Assembly: GCF_017114945.1 (NCBI RefSeq)
Contig: NZ_JABXKQ010000037.1
Span: forward strand, 31,174-95,173
Reading direction: 5' to 3'
Length of the DNA: 64,000 bases
From: Nostoc sp. JL34
GTDB taxonomy: Bacteria; Cyanobacteriota; Cyanobacteriia; Cyanobacteriales; Nostocaceae
Part shown: in pieces, positions 8,725 to 19,175 of the stretch
Position numbering within the stretch: the stretch's first letter is position 1
How the letters are laid out: every line of letters begins with the position of its first letter
Notes under the pieces: generated by a model
Seen by the model: the letters and a program-made list of their open reading frames with translations, nothing else
What the model was told of the DNA's origin: nothing
The model's database searches: none
Made by a program: the position numbers and the translations under genes

Positions 8725-10557
8725 TTATGTATGTTGTAATATAAAACCACTGGGTGAATCACTCTTTTTAACAATATTGAGACGTAAAAACTGCGCCCAC
8801 ACTTCATCACTAAGTAAGTTTAAAGCAGCATCAGGATTGTGACTTGCGATCGCGCCTATAACTTTACGCCATCCCTGTTGTAATAACTCAAGAAAAACCT
8901 CTTCAAGAGAAACTTTACTTAGCAACAAAAGTGCCGTTTTAAAACTTACTGAATCAGCTTGTATATTCTTCAACCTTAATCCTTGAAGTGCTATATTCAA
9001 CCACACAGGCAGAAGTTCCAGCCAATTGTTTTGCTGTATCTCTTTGAGTGCAATATCTTCCATACCTAGCGCACCCCACAGACATAAAGACTGTACAGCA
9101 AGTTGAAAATCGCGGTTTTCTAGAGCATTATGCCATAAATTTTGAGCGTGATTTTGGAAGCGATTAGCGAGAAATTCATAAGCTTCCTTAACTTGATAGG
9201 GAATTGTAACTTTATAAACTGACTCACCTAGTGGTAGGTAGTCGCCGCGATAAGATAGCCAGTTATGAGAGCCACAAAGATAGATTTCCTGATCAACTAT
9301 TACTTCTTTAACATGTGAATCTCCCAACCAAAAAAACTGTACAGATGGTAAACCATCAGGTGTTTTTATTGCTCGAAGTTTTTTCTCTACTTCTGGTGGA
9401 ATTGGGTTATCTTCATCTTCTAGTTGCCGCGCAATTCCGTGTCCAATCAAAATCCAAACTCCGCGATTAGCTAATTTCTGTAATAAAGGAAGAGATTTTT
9501 CATTTATAATTGCCTGATTTCCCCAAGGAGAATAAATCATAACCTGACTTTTAGCCGAATTTAAAACTTCTGAAAAAACTTGGCTAATTTGTCCATCACG
9601 TAACTGCACAGCTTTAGCTAGCACTATGGAATTATCTACTTTTTTACCAGCTTTTGTGGCAGCCTCTAGCGCCTTTTGACGAATGTTTTCGAGCCTAGCT
9701 TCTATTTCTGTGTTTTTCTGCTTTAGAATAGCTTCAGGCTTATAATGGATGGTTTCAGTTGACAATTTACATAATGTTTGGAAAGATATTTTACCTTCAG
9801 TATGTAGAACTTCTAACCAATTTGATGCTGACTCTAAAATTTGCTTTCCATTTCTTATTTGAATAGTCAATTTATCTTCAAGAGAATCAAACATAACGAA
9901 AAGCGATATCTTTCTCCAGATTTTTTGAGTTGAAGCTAGCACCCTATAGGAAGTTACGATTTTTCCCTCTTCTGGTACATGAAGTGCTAAATTTGAAGCT
10001 TGAATACTTTTTTGTATTGCCTCAAGCGGTAAAGAAGCAATATCAGCAATTGTATGATCAATAGTTATAAAGTCTGCCAAGTCAGGAAAATTTATCACTG
10101 TCTCATTTAATGATTCAGATTGAAAGGTTATATTGTCGCTTAAAGGGTCTGTAATAGCATAAATTTGTATAGGATATGGTGGCTGTGGTACAGACCCTTT
10201 TTCATAGAATGAGCGACCTTCAGCAGTAACTGTTAGTGGCGATGTTGGTGATAAAGTTTGTAAGGAACGAAGAGTTGTAGTAGTAGTTTTGATAAATACA
10301 GAATCAAGTCCAAGTACAGATGCTAATTCATCCTCTGTTGGCGGAGGTTGAAATTCAATAGCAGCGCGGATAATAAATTCTTCGAGTACGTTAAACTGGC
10401 GGGGTTCTTTGATATTGAGTTCTATAGGAGTTTGGCGCAAGCTATAACGGAATTGACGCGCTGCTAAAACTGATAAACTAGAATTTTGCGCTTCTATTTC
10501 GTCTACCAAATTTTTGAGATTGTCATCAATAGGTTTAGCAGAAGAGGCGAGAAACAT
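8725..10557 (-). CDS. PLD-motif (HxKx4D) protein coupled to the SF1 helicase
   Basis: About 610 residues. The N-terminal 130 residues look like a winged-helix segment ([28 protein letters not shown]). A central charged helix follows, then a phospholipase-D-type domain: VMIYSPWGN, a central [13 protein letters not shown], and the single catalytic motif HVKEVIVD (His415, Lys417, Asp422) followed by GSHNWLS, as in PLD nucleases. The C-terminal 140 residues are helical. One HKD motif suggests a dimeric nuclease of the Nuc/BfiI sort, but a substrate cannot be named. I choose ATG 10557 because GGAGG lies eight bases upstream, inside the helicase gene; a longer frame begins at ATG 10572. It overlaps the helicase gene by 23 bases, so translation is coupled and the two products probably act together. 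Confidence 0.82.
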   Translation of the reverse strand: MFLASSAKPIDDNLKNLVDEIEAQNSSLSVLAARQFRYSLRQTPIELNIKEPRQFNVLEEFIIRAAIEFQPPPTEDELASVLGLDSVFIKTTTTTLRSLQTLSPTSPLTVTAEGRSFYEKGSVPQPPYPIQIYAITDPLSDNITFQSESLNETVINFPDLADFITIDHTIADIASLPLEAIQKSIQASNLALHVPEEGKIVTSYRVLASTQKIWRKISLFVMFDSLEDKLTIQIRNGKQILESASNWLEVLHTEGKISFQTLCKLSTETIHYKPEAILKQKNTEIEARLENIRQKALEAATKAGKKVDNSIVLAKAVQLRDGQISQVFSEVLNSAKSQVMIYSPWGNQAIINEKSLPLLQKLANRGVWILIGHGIARQLEDEDNPIPPEVEKKLRAIKTPDGLPSVQFFWLGDSHVKEVIVDQEIYLCGSHNWLSYRGDYLPLGESVYKVTIPYQVKEAYEFLANRFQNHAQNLWHNALENRDFQLAVQSLCLWGALGMEDIALKEIQQNNWLELLPVWLNIALQGLRLKNIQADSVSFKTALLLLSKVSLEEVFLELLQQGWRKVIGAIASHNPDAALNLLSDEVWAQFLRLNIVKKSDSPSGFILQHT

Positions 10558-13500
10558 CAACGAAACCTCCATGAAGACTTACAATATTTGAAACTTCCGA
10601 ATACATCCTTCCCACCTTACCTGATTGATGAGTAAATAAATTATGACAACCCACAATTATCAAGAGTTCTTGAGCGCGAGAAAAAGCAACATTCACCCGT
10701 TCTGGCTTCTTAGCAAATCCCACATCTCCTTTGCTATTGTTGCGAACCATACTTACAATTACAACAGGTCTTTCCATACCTTGAAATCTATCTACTGTCC
10801 CAGTACGAATTTCTAGCGAAGGGAAAAGTTCAGATTGCAGACGTTCATCGATTTTTCTTAATTGAGCGCCATAAAATGTAATTACGGCAATTTCTTTTTT
10901 TGCTTCACAATTAGCAACTTTAGAAGCCCAAGTAGCCTCAAATTGCTGACACAGACGTTCAATCGCATCAATTTCTGGAGTATTAAAGTAAGAGGTTCCA
11001 TTTCGTTGCTCTAAAAACTGGTTCTCTATAGGAGTTTTTACCCAAATAAGATGCTGAGATTCTTGAATAATTTCGCCTGCTAGATGATGTGCGCGTTTTG
11101 TGTCTGGCTCCACAATACCAGATTCTAGTTTACCGTCATAAAATTGGTTGATTGCTCCCATAATAAATGGGTGCATTCGATACTGTGTAGTTAGCATTTG
11201 TTTCACGCTTTCATCAGCAGATTCAAACTGACTTTTGAACAATGATTCTTCTAAGAATTGTAGTTCTTCTCGTGTATTGCCAATTGTTTGAGCAACTTCT
11301 TCTAAAGTGCTAGTATCAAGCATGGGTGGTAATTGCCGATGATCGCCTACCATGACTAACTTTTTGCCTTTCAAAGCTGGGATTAGTAATTCTGGTGGAG
11401 TACACTTACTAACTTCATCAATGATAACGACATCAAAGGATTTGAATTCTTCAGAAAAACCTCTATTTGCAGCTTGAACACAGGTGATACCGACGACGTT
11501 TGCATTATCTAGATAGATACGCCTTAAATCGTCGCGATCGCGTTCATTTGGCTGTCTTAATTTTTCTATCCAATCTTGTACAAAGTTCTGATATCTATTG
11601 ATATAGCTCTCGTCTTTTTGGAGTTGCTGATCCAAAGATTCAAACTTAATATTAATGCTGCGTAAAAACTCTAAATTAAATAATTCACCATTGGAACTTT
11701 CAACCTTAAAATTATCAGGTATTGTTTGCCATTCTTTCACCCACCAGTTTCTTTCTAATATTAAAGTTTCTGATGGCTGCGGTTGTGACTTCTGTTCTAT
11801 TTCACGTAGATTAGTTTGTAATTTCTGTAGATGTTTTAGAGAAGTTTCAGTTTCTTCTTGTAGCTTTGATAAATACTCATTTAGAGAATGTTTAATTATC
11901 TCCAGTACAGTAAAAGGTTCTAATGATGAGATTAAGGTTTCAAATTGATTAATGGAAGTTCTACAATAATTCACTTGATTTGCAAATTCTTGAGGATGCT
12001 CCCAAATATTTGATTGTGTTGCAAGATATTTTTCAACTATAATACGTAATTGATCAGGGATATTTTGTTGATTAAGTTCTTGCAAGATATTAATAACTTG
12101 TCCAAGTTGCAAATTAGCATCTTGCTGTGCTTTTTCCACCTCAGCTTGAGTAATGGATATTTGCTGTTGACTAACTTCATTTTTCTGAAGTTCATTTAAT
12201 TGTCGTTGCAGATACTGAAGCTGTTGATCGGTTTCAGTTTTGACTTTTAAAACACATTGACGCGCATTTGCCAGGATTGTATCTAGCAATTCTTGGGTAA
12301 TTTTGGTGAGAGTAGAGTCAATGTTATTCCATTCCCATGATGCACCATAAGTTTTTTGAATTCTAATTAAAAAAACTTGGGTATTTTCAACTAATAACTT
12401 TCGCTGTTTGGGGTTTAGTAGCTGATAATTACTAAACTGTTGATAGGTTTCTTGCCATTGGGTGCGATCGCTCTTTGATAGCACCATCGGAATCTGACTA
12501 AAATTTTCTTGTAAAAAATAGCTAAAATTATGCTGTTTGCCTCGCCTATCAGTAAAACCTCCGTCTATCTCATAAGCGATCGCCTTTGCCAATACTTCCC
12601 ATTCGGGTAGGTTTATTTTGTATGTTTTTGGTACTATGGTGAGCTTTAATGTATTAGCAAACATCAACAAACCTAGCGGTAAGTCTACTAAATTCTCTGT
12701 TAGTGGTAAACCTGATTGATGGCATTCTTTCAAGGTTTGATACAGATGAGAAGGTGCTGTAGATTTCCATTCCTTAACTGCTGAGATAATATAATCAATT
12801 TCCCGTTGGCGGTTTTCCCAAATCTGGATTGTTTCCTGTAGGTTTTGCAGCTTGTTAAGATATTGCTGATAATCTGGTTGTAGCTGATTTAATGAGGCAA
12901 AATTTTGTTTGACAACTTGCACCAATGCCGCAACTTCTGAAATGGCTTGACTCGCATTTTGAGCAGAAGTCAACGCAGTTTTAAATTCAGCAATTTCTGT
13001 TGCTACAGTTTCACGCAACCAAGCCGCTAAACCAAAAGCACCAAGTGCCGGACGCACAAAGCCAAGTTCATTAGTATATTTGATGGTTTGACGAACATTT
13101 GCTAAAAATTCTTCTACTAAACTGTTACCTTCTGTATATGGCTTAAGAATTGGCAAAAAATCTATGACTTCTGGAGCTTCCCAGTTTACATTTTGTGAAG
13201 CATTTAATATGTTTTCTAGTCCGGAAATTAGGGATTTAACCTCGTTCCCTTTTTCTAAGGTTTCGTTGTAATAATTTTCTTGATTTTTAAAGTTTGTTTC
13301 TAGTTTTATCTTATTTTTATTGAATTTATTTTGTTGCTGATTGAATTCTTCCTCCGCTTGTAAGTAAGCTGTAAATCTTGGTGCTGATGCTAGTAATTGA
13401 CTGAAAATTTTGATGTTTTCCAGCCGTTGAGTCAGATTATTTTCACAGTCAGTTGCAGTATTTTCTAGCCATCTGCCAATCACTTGGTCTTCTAAAAAGG

Positions 13501-15013
13501 GCTGTCCTTCTTCCCCAACTTTTTCGGCTCTCCCCTTGCGTACTGCCCGAATCACTGGGTTGTGAACTAATCTACTCAGAGCATTATCTACTGCTAAATT
13601 GGCTTGAGATGCAATTAAAGTTCGTCCACCGCGAAGGGCAATTTGATAGCAAATTTCGGCAATTACGGTAGTTTTCCCAGTACCTGGTGGCCCTTGGATG
13701 AGAACAAGATCCTTAGCGGCAAGTACCTTTTCTACTGCTGCTTTCTGACCAGGATTTGCAGAAGATAATAATAAATCTTGTGGTTGAAGTTCAACAGTTG
13801 TTTTGATTTGTCTAGCCTGAGAAGCATCGAATAAAAAGTTACCCAAATAGGGATTTTGGGTGTAACCATTATTCAAATCATCTAAAGCTTTTTTCTTACG
13901 CTGAATCTGCTGAATATCACCAACTGCCTCAAAACACAAAAATCCTGTATCTGGCAACTTATAACGTTCTGCTGCCATGAATTCAGCTAAGTCGCGTTCT
14001 AATCTGAGGCTGATAATACAACGGTTGGGGTCAACTTCTTCAACAGTTCCTAATTGACGACCGCTAATCCAATTTTTGCCGACGGGAGCAGTTTCAAAAA
14101 GTTTTAAATCTTCGTTTTTTGTGCGTCTTGCTCGTTCCCAAAAGTTTTCTAATTCGAGGGAATTTTGATAAAAGCCGTCAAGGGTAGCTGAGGCTACATC
14201 AATTTCAAAACTGATTCGTCTTTTGAAGTTATAGTTATGACTTACGTAACGCACGCAAAACTGACGCGCTTTAGCGATTTTTTCTTCAATCTGCAAAAAC
14301 GCTTTCCAAGCTTTAAGCTGATCTTCTGTAGGCACATTTTCGCCACAAACTGGCGCAGCAGCGATGCGTTTTAATGTCGTGGGTGCAATGTCGAGATGAT
14401 GCTGATGATTAGGTAGCAAACGTAAGCGACAAGGTATAGCATAGCTATCAGCGTGTCCCCGTGAGGGTTGTAATAACTGAGCCGATAGTATTTTTAAACC
14501 GCCGCGTCCATCTTTTGGTACAGCCGCTCTAAATCCTAATGTTTTTCTGAGCTTCTCAAGTCTTGTCGGTAACTGAAAATCATTGCTGTCTGTTGCTATT
14601 GTCAAATCCCAAATTTCTTCTCTTGCTTCTTTGCCTGCACCTTTGCGGCGTACATAAAATAGAGAGGGCTTTTTACCAACACATTCCAACATTAACTCGT
14701 TGGCGCGATCGCGCCGCTCCCTAAATTCGGGATATGATTTCAGGGCAGTTTCACCTTCAAGATGGCGGATAAAACTATCAATTGCTGAAGCTATAAACAT
14801 ATAGCCCCAATCTTCAGAGTTTGTTTTAGTTTTCGAGGATTTTGCCGTTAGTTTATTTGCCACTGAACGAATACGTTCTGCATCTGATTCTGAGATTGCA
14901 CTGGTATGACTTTTGACTGCAATTTTGAGTTTTTCGCAAATTAATAATAGCTTCTTGCTATCCAAATTTAATTCTTTTGCTAGTTCGTAGATTCTGAGTT
15001 TGCCGTTGTTCAT
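10535..15013 (-). CDS. Giant superfamily 1 helicase (DNA2/UPF1-like, COG1112 type) with IF-2 N-terminal domain
   Basis: About 1,492 residues. Residues 1-55 ([18 protein letters not shown] onward, [15 protein letters not shown]) closely resemble the start of cyanobacterial translation initiation factor IF-2. Next comes an unassigned 380-residue region. The SF1 core has Walker A GPPGTGKT (441-448), Walker B IIDEVSK (Asp1199), motif [23 protein letters not shown], motif [18 protein letters not shown] and motif [20 protein letters not shown] roughly 650-residue, largely coiled-coil insertion separates motifs I and II. The motifs are intact, so it should be an active ATP-dependent RNA or DNA helicase. 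ATG 15013 matches the IF-2-like start; a GTG frame extends to 15031. The HDAC-like gene ends 93 bases upstream on the same strand, and the PLD gene overlaps its end. Similar helicase-plus-PLD pairs occur in antiphage systems; that role is inferred here. Confidence 0.88.
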   Translation of the reverse strand: MNNGKLRIYELAKELNLDSKKLLLICEKLKIAVKSHTSAISESDAERIRSVANKLTAKSSKTKTNSEDWGYMFIASAIDSFIRHLEGETALKSYPEFRERRDRANELMLECVGKKPSLFYVRRKGAGKEAREEIWDLTIATDSNDFQLPTRLEKLRKTLGFRAAVPKDGRGGLKILSAQLLQPSRGHADSYAIPCRLRLLPNHQHHLDIAPTTLKRIAAAPVCGENVPTEDQLKAWKAFLQIEEKIAKARQFCVRYVSHNYNFKRRISFEIDVASATLDGFYQNSLELENFWERARRTKNEDLKLFETAPVGKNWISGRQLGTVEEVDPNRCIISLRLERDLAEFMAAERYKLPDTGFLCFEAVGDIQQIQRKKKALDDLNNGYTQNPYLGNFLFDASQARQIKTTVELQPQDLLLSSANPGQKAAVEKVLAAKDLVLIQGPPGTGKTTVIAEICYQIALRGGRTLIASQANLAVDNALSRLVHNPVIRAVRKGRAEKVGEEGQPFLEDQVIGRWLENTATDCENNLTQRLENIKIFSQLLASAPRFTAYLQAEEEFNQQQNKFNKNKIKLETNFKNQENYYNETLEKGNEVKSLISGLENILNASQNVNWEAPEVIDFLPILKPYTEGNSLVEEFLANVRQTIKYTNELGFVRPALGAFGLAAWLRETVATEIAEFKTALTSAQNASQAISEVAALVQVVKQNFASLNQLQPDYQQYLNKLQNLQETIQIWENRQREIDYIISAVKEWKSTAPSHLYQTLKECHQSGLPLTENLVDLPLGLLMFANTLKLTIVPKTYKINLPEWEVLAKAIAYEIDGGFTDRRGKQHNFSYFLQENFSQIPMVLSKSDRTQWQETYQQFSNYQLLNPKQRKLLVENTQVFLIRIQKTYGASWEWNNIDSTLTKITQELLDTILANARQCVLKVKTETDQQLQYLQRQLNELQKNEVSQQQISITQAEVEKAQQDANLQLGQVINILQELNQQNIPDQLRIIVEKYLATQSNIWEHPQEFANQVNYCRTSINQFETLISSLEPFTVLEIIKHSLNEYLSKLQEETETSLKHLQKLQTNLREIEQKSQPQPSETLILERNWWVKEWQTIPDNFKVESSNGELFNLEFLRSINIKFESLDQQLQKDESYINRYQNFVQDWIEKLRQPNERDRDDLRRIYLDNANVVGITCVQAANRGFSEEFKSFDVVIIDEVSKCTPPELLIPALKGKKLVMVGDHRQLPPMLDTSTLEEVAQTIGNTREELQFLEESLFKSQFESADESVKQMLTTQYRMHPFIMGAINQFYDGKLESGIVEPDTKRAHHLAGEIIQESQHLIWVKTPIENQFLEQRNGTSYFNTPEIDAIERLCQQFEATWASKVANCEAKKEIAVITFYGAQLRKIDERLQSELFPSLEIRTGTVDRFQGMERPVVIVSMVRNNSKGDVGFAKKPERVNVAFSRAQELLIIVGCHNLFTHQSGKVGRMYSEVSNIVSLHGGFVDVSRLFC

Positions 15014-15106
15014 CCAGTACTGCCTTTGCACACAAAGTTTTTATATTTTAAAACTTACGCAATAACTCTGTGAAACTCTTCTTCAGTTTCTCTAAGAAAG
15101 GCTGCA

Positions 15107-16024
15107 TCAAAGTTTATATTGCTGGTAAACTTCACTGGCGGCGCGATGCAGCAGGGAGTGTCGCCAAACCAGGGATTTCATATCATCCGCATAACCACCG
15201 CCAATGACGCAAGCAACAGGATAACCGCTACTCATACAGGTACTCAAAACCTGCATTTCTCGGCGAAAAATCCCAGCATCGGTAAGGGCCAATTTGCCCA
15301 AGCGATCGCCTATATGAGGATCAACACCAGCATCATAAAATACTAAATCTGGCTTGACTTTAGACAATAAATCTGCTAGATAATTTGCCAAGGTTTGTAA
15401 ATAAGCGTCATCCTCCATTCCTATCGGCAAAGGAACATCCAAATCGCTGTTTTGTTTAGTACCAGGGAAATTGACTTCGCAGTGCATAGAGAAAGTAAAA
15501 ACACTGTCATCGTTTTGGAAGATAAAAGCGGTACCGTCTCCTTGATGGACATCCAAATCTACAATTAGGATTTTTTCAACGAGTCCGAATTTTTGTAAAA
15601 CGCGACAGGCGATCGCTAAATCGTTGAAAATACAAAAACCAGACCCATAACTAGGAAAAGCATGATGAGTTCCACCAGCCGTATTACAAGCTAAACCCTG
15701 ACTTAGTGCCAGTTTAGCAGTCAGTATCGTACCACCTACCGCCACACAGGTACGATTCGCTAATGCTGGACTCCAAGGTAAACCAATGCGTCGCTGTGCT
15801 TTAGGGTCTAGGGTTCCTTCACAATAAGCTTGAACATAGCTTGGGGTGTGAACTAACTCTATCAATTCTAGCGATGGACGTTCGGGGGTGTGAAATTGTT
15901 CTTGATTAGCCACACCATCAGCTAACAGCAATTCATAGAGTTGTCGGAACTTAGACATCGGGAAGCGATGTCCTTCAGGTAGCGGAGCAATATAATCTGA
16001 GTGGTAAATAATTGGCAAGTCCAT
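15107..16024 (-). CDS. Histone-deacetylase-family (acetoin utilisation-like) amidohydrolase
   Basis: About 305-residue zinc deacetylase of the HDAC/AcuC/acetylpolyamine family. The start MDLPIIYHSDYIAPLPEGHRFPMSKF fits the family; a TTG-initiated frame extends 11 codons further (16057) without support. Catalytic signatures are GGTHHAFPSYGSGFCIFND (the His pair and metal region), DLDVHQGDGTAFIF (Asp and His zinc ligands) and YDAGVDPH. Such enzymes remove acetyl groups from lysines or polyamines; the bacterial substrate is usually unknown. It lies 93 bases upstream of the helicase on the same strand, so cotranscription is possible. Confidence 0.88.
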   Translation of the reverse strand: MDLPIIYHSDYIAPLPEGHRFPMSKFRQLYELLLADGVANQEQFHTPERPSLELIELVHTPSYVQAYCEGTLDPKAQRRIGLPWSPALANRTCVAVGGTILTAKLALSQGLACNTAGGTHHAFPSYGSGFCIFNDLAIACRVLQKFGLVEKILIVDLDVHQGDGTAFIFQNDDSVFTFSMHCEVNFPGTKQNSDLDVPLPIGMEDDAYLQTLANYLADLLSKVKPDLVFYDAGVDPHIGDRLGKLALTDAGIFRREMQVLSTCMSSGYPVACVIGGGYADDMKSLVWRHSLLHRAASEVYQQYKL

Positions 16025-16135
16025 AATCCAGAAAATCTCAAGCAGGTAATCCGGCAAATAACAAGGTAAAATTTAGCCATAATCGCAGCTACAGTGCTGT
16101 TATCCTAAATCTAAAATTCCAAATTTAAAATTGAT

Positions 16136-17173
16136 ATGATTGAATGGATTACGCCATTAGTGTTTATTCTAGCTGGCTTCCTGGCTGGAATAATTGGTGA
16201 AAAAGTTCTCTTCAAAAAACTGGAAATATTCGTTAATAATAAACGAATTGCTGGGGGTAATATTATATTTCACTCTCTGCACCGCATGACTTTTATTTGG
16301 TTTGTTATTAGCGGTTTTTTTTGGGCAGTTGTGAGCGCACCTATCAAGCCAGATATTGCGATCGTACTGCAAAAAGTTCTGACGATCGCACTGCTCTATT
16401 CAATAACCCTCGTCTTAGCCAAATTGACTGCTGGTTTTGTTAATTTATTTATTCAGAGAGCAGAAGGGGTTCCCACATCACTAATTTCTAACCTTGCTAA
16501 GGCTACTGTTTTAATTTTAGGAACATTAATTGTATTGCAAACGGTGGGGATTGAAATTACCCCAATAGTCACGACTTTAGGTATTGGTGGTATAGCAGTT
16601 GGTTTGGCACTGCAAGATACACTTGCAAATTTGTTTTCTGGCTTTTATTTAATTATTTCTAAGCAAGTTAGAACGGGAGATTATGTAAAACTAGATGCTG
16701 GGCATGAAGGATATGTCATAGATATTTCTTGGCGCAATACGACTATTAAAGAAATGTCAAATAATGTAGTCATTGTTCCCAATTCTAAGTTGTCTTCTGC
16801 AATTTTCATAAATTATCATTTACCCGCAAAGGAAATTACTTTAACAATGGATGTGGGTGTCAGTTATGATAGCGATTTGGAAGAAGTTGAAAAAGTCACT
16901 GTAGAAGTTGCCAAAGAAGTCATGCAAGAAATTGCACCGGAATTAAAAGAAAGTGAACCATATATCAGATTTCATACTTTTAATGATTTTAGTATAGATT
17001 TTACGCTTTATATGCGCGTAAGTGAATACTTTGATCAGCGGATTGGTAAACATCTATTTGTCAAAAAATTACACAAACGTTATCAGCAAGTAGGAATTCA
17101 AATTCCCTTTCCCATCAAAGAGGTTTATGTACGAAATAATATAGATAAAAATTCGGTATTAAATCCAGACTAA
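16136..17173 (+). CDS. Small-conductance mechanosensitive channel, MscS family
   Basis: 345-residue membrane protein with four or so hydrophobic segments in the first 190 residues. The MscS pore-lining helix and beta-domain signature is TLGIGGIAVGLALQDTLANLFSGFYLI, followed by RTGDYVKLDAGHEGYVIDISWRNT and VPNSKL. The C-terminal cytoplasmic domain is complete. These channels open on membrane tension and release solutes after hypo-osmotic shock. It is transcribed alone, divergently from the deacetylase-like gene and convergent with the metal permease, six bases away. Confidence 0.92.
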   Translation: MIEWITPLVFILAGFLAGIIGEKVLFKKLEIFVNNKRIAGGNIIFHSLHRMTFIWFVISGFFWAVVSAPIKPDIAIVLQKVLTIALLYSITLVLAKLTAGFVNLFIQRAEGVPTSLISNLAKATVLILGTLIVLQTVGIEITPIVTTLGIGGIAVGLALQDTLANLFSGFYLIISKQVRTGDYVKLDAGHEGYVIDISWRNTTIKEMSNNVVIVPNSKLSSAIFINYHLPAKEITLTMDVGVSYDSDLEEVEKVTVEVAKEVMQEIAPELKESEPYIRFHTFNDFSIDFTLYMRVSEYFDQRIGKHLFVKKLHKRYQQVGIQIPFPIKEVYVRNNIDKNSVLNPD

Positions 17174-17179
17174 CTCTTG

Positions 17180-18031
17180 CTAAGGGAAGTATTTTGGAAG
17201 GTGAGGGAGACGGCGTTTATATCGTCCTTGCAGGTTTTTGGTGAGCAACACGCAGGCAAATATGGCGGTTGACAGCAGCACTACACTAGCTCCAGAGGCA
17301 ATGTCGAGGTAGTAGCTGAGGTAAATGCCTACAAACGAAATCGCAGCTCCTAAAATCCCGGAAATAATCATGATATAACCAAAGCGATCGCTCACTAATC
17401 GGGCAATTGATGCCGGAATCACCACTGCTGAAATAATCAGAGTTACCCCTAAGACGTTCAACGTCGCCACCAGTAAAGTCGCCAACATCAAAGCAAATAA
17501 AGTATCCATTGCAAAAATGGGTACGCCATGAACCTGAGCAACTTCCCGGTCAAAACACCAAAATAGCAACGGGCGATAAAACAAGAAAACGAGGCTGAGT
17601 AAGACAATCGTCACACCCGTTACCACCCACAAATCATTAGGGGAAACGCCCAACACATTACCAAACAAAGCGGCTTCAAAGTTTTGGCTAAACTTACGAT
17701 AGCTACTGATTACAGCTACTCCTAAAGCAAAGCTAGCAGTTGTCACAATTCCAATAGCTGCATCCGAGTAGACTTTGCGTCCTGTCAAATACTGAATCAG
17801 CAGGGCAGCTGCAAAACCCCAAATTCCAGAGCCAATGTAGAAATTTAAGCCCAGTACATAACTCAGCACGGCTCCTCCCAAAATCGCATGAGATAAACCG
17901 TGGGCAATGTAACTCATTCTCCGAGTTGTAATATAAACTCCCATAATGCCGCATAATAGCCCTGCCATCATGCCTACTAAAATGGCACGGCTAAAAAATT
18001 CATAGCGAAAGGGTGCTAGTAAAAAATCCAT
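17180..18031 (-). CDS. Metal ABC transporter permease (ZnuB/MntB family)
   Basis: 283-residue ABC-3 family permease with about eight membrane segments. Family blocks include MMAGLLCGIMGVYITTRRMSYIAHGLSHAILGGAVLSY near the N-terminus and LNVLGVTLIISAVVIPASIARL later. It is the last gene of a three-gene operon, 12 bases after the ATPase gene, and its product forms the inner-membrane channel for Mn, Zn or Fe import. The metal cannot be fixed from the permease. Confidence 0.9.
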   Translation of the reverse strand: MDFLLAPFRYEFFSRAILVGMMAGLLCGIMGVYITTRRMSYIAHGLSHAILGGAVLSYVLGLNFYIGSGIWGFAAALLIQYLTGRKVYSDAAIGIVTTASFALGVAVISSYRKFSQNFEAALFGNVLGVSPNDLWVVTGVTIVLLSLVFLFYRPLLFWCFDREVAQVHGVPIFAMDTLFALMLATLLVATLNVLGVTLIISAVVIPASIARLVSDRFGYIMIISGILGAAISFVGIYLSYYLDIASGASVVLLSTAIFACVLLTKNLQGRYKRRLPHLPKYFP

Positions 18032-18043
18032 ATTATGTTTATG

Positions 18044-18880
18044 TTAAGCAGACTTCGACGAGTTGGAGCGGCGCAATATTTCCGGCAAGTTGTCTTGCAT
18101 TTGATGACGTAGGGAAGTACCGCCGCTAGCGATCAAGATTCGGTCTTGTTGGTGGAAAACTACCATTTCTCCACCAAAAGTCTGCTCAAGATTTGCGGGA
18201 GTAAAGACATCAATAGGTTGACCTTGGCAAATTAAACCCTGGTTGAAACACAACACCCAAGGTAGATGAGTTGCTACCGAGTTGAGGTCATGGGTGGAGA
18301 GGATAATTGTCAAGCCTTGCTGATTCAAATCAGCCAATAGGTGCAATAGTTCGTGTTGAACGTGCAAGTCTGAACTACTGGTGGGTTCATCTAGAAGAAC
18401 TATTTCTGGTTCTCCGACTAAAGCCCGGGCAATGAAAACCCTTTGCTGTTGCCCACCAGATAGATTACCGATCGGTTGATGGGCTACATGGGCAACTCCA
18501 ACGCGCTCTAGCAGTTCCTTGGCAACTTGGCGATCGCGCTGCGAAGACCAAGGCAACATCTTCTGCTTTTGATAACGCCCCATCATCACCACTTCCAAAG
18601 CCGTAACTGGAAAAGTCCAATCTACCGTTTCTACCTGCGGCACATAGCCCACCAAAGGCGGCGCTACTCCAGGTTTTAAGCGCTTTCCTCGAAACCAAAT
18701 CTCTCCAGCCCAAGGATGAACAAGCCCTAAAATCGCTCTGATTAAAGTGCTTTTACCGCTACCAGAAGGCCCTACCAAGCCAGTCAGTTGACCAGGGTAA
18801 AGCGTCAAATTAACATTGCTAAATACTGGCTGGGTTTGATAACCACAGGTTAAACTTCTAACTTCAAGTATTGGTTGCAT
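18044..18880 (-). CDS. Metal ABC transporter ATP-binding protein (ZnuC/MntA family)
   Basis: 278-residue ATPase with all motifs intact: Walker A GPSGSGKST, Q-loop VPQVETVDW, signature LSGGQQQR, Walker B VLLDEPTSS and the switch His in STHDLN. The VGYVPQVETVDWTFPVTALEVVMMGRY block is typical of manganese/zinc importers. It powers import together with the permease 12 bases downstream and the binding protein upstream. Confidence 0.92.
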   Translation of the reverse strand: MQPILEVRSLTCGYQTQPVFSNVNLTLYPGQLTGLVGPSGSGKSTLIRAILGLVHPWAGEIWFRGKRLKPGVAPPLVGYVPQVETVDWTFPVTALEVVMMGRYQKQKMLPWSSQRDRQVAKELLERVGVAHVAHQPIGNLSGGQQQRVFIARALVGEPEIVLLDEPTSSSDLHVQHELLHLLADLNQQGLTIILSTHDLNSVATHLPWVLCFNQGLICQGQPIDVFTPANLEQTFGGEMVVFHQQDRILIASGGTSLRHQMQDNLPEILRRSNSSKSA

Positions 18881-19175
18881 ATACAGCAGATTTCAAGTTG
18901 GTGAAGTACATAAGCTAAGTTTTCAAGCCAGGTATAAAGCCTGTTTTATCGAGGAAGGCCGGAGGCAGGAAGAAAACTGCGGACTCGCTCTCCGTGGTGC
19001 TATCTGTCTCCTGCCGCAACCAGATGGGTCTTGGGTTTAAGACTCATCTGGTTGCGGCAGATTCCCGCTCTTTACGAGAGTTCAATGGCTCCAAATCATC
19101 TGGGTCTAATAAAGGGATGATTTGCTCCTCCTGCCTCCTTCAATCCTGAATTCTGCTGTATTTATTTTGTTGCTC
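18881..19175. other. Intercistronic spacer of the metal-transport operon
   Basis: 295 bases between the binding-protein gene and the ATPase gene, with no coding frame. Its main content is the 22-bp hairpin described separately. The spacer is far longer than the 12 bases between ATPase and permease, so expression of the binding protein may be set apart from the membrane parts. Confidence 0.5.
19011..19060 (-). repeat. 22-bp hairpin between metal-binding-protein and ATPase genes
   Basis: Arms 19011-19032 and 19039-19060 (beginning CTGCCGCAACCAGATG and ending CATCTGGTTGCGGCAG) pair over 22 bp with one G-T wobble and a six-base loop. No T-run follows on the minus strand, so it is more likely an mRNA-stabilising or attenuating intercistronic hairpin, or a dispersed repeat, than a full terminator. 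Confidence 0.75.
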
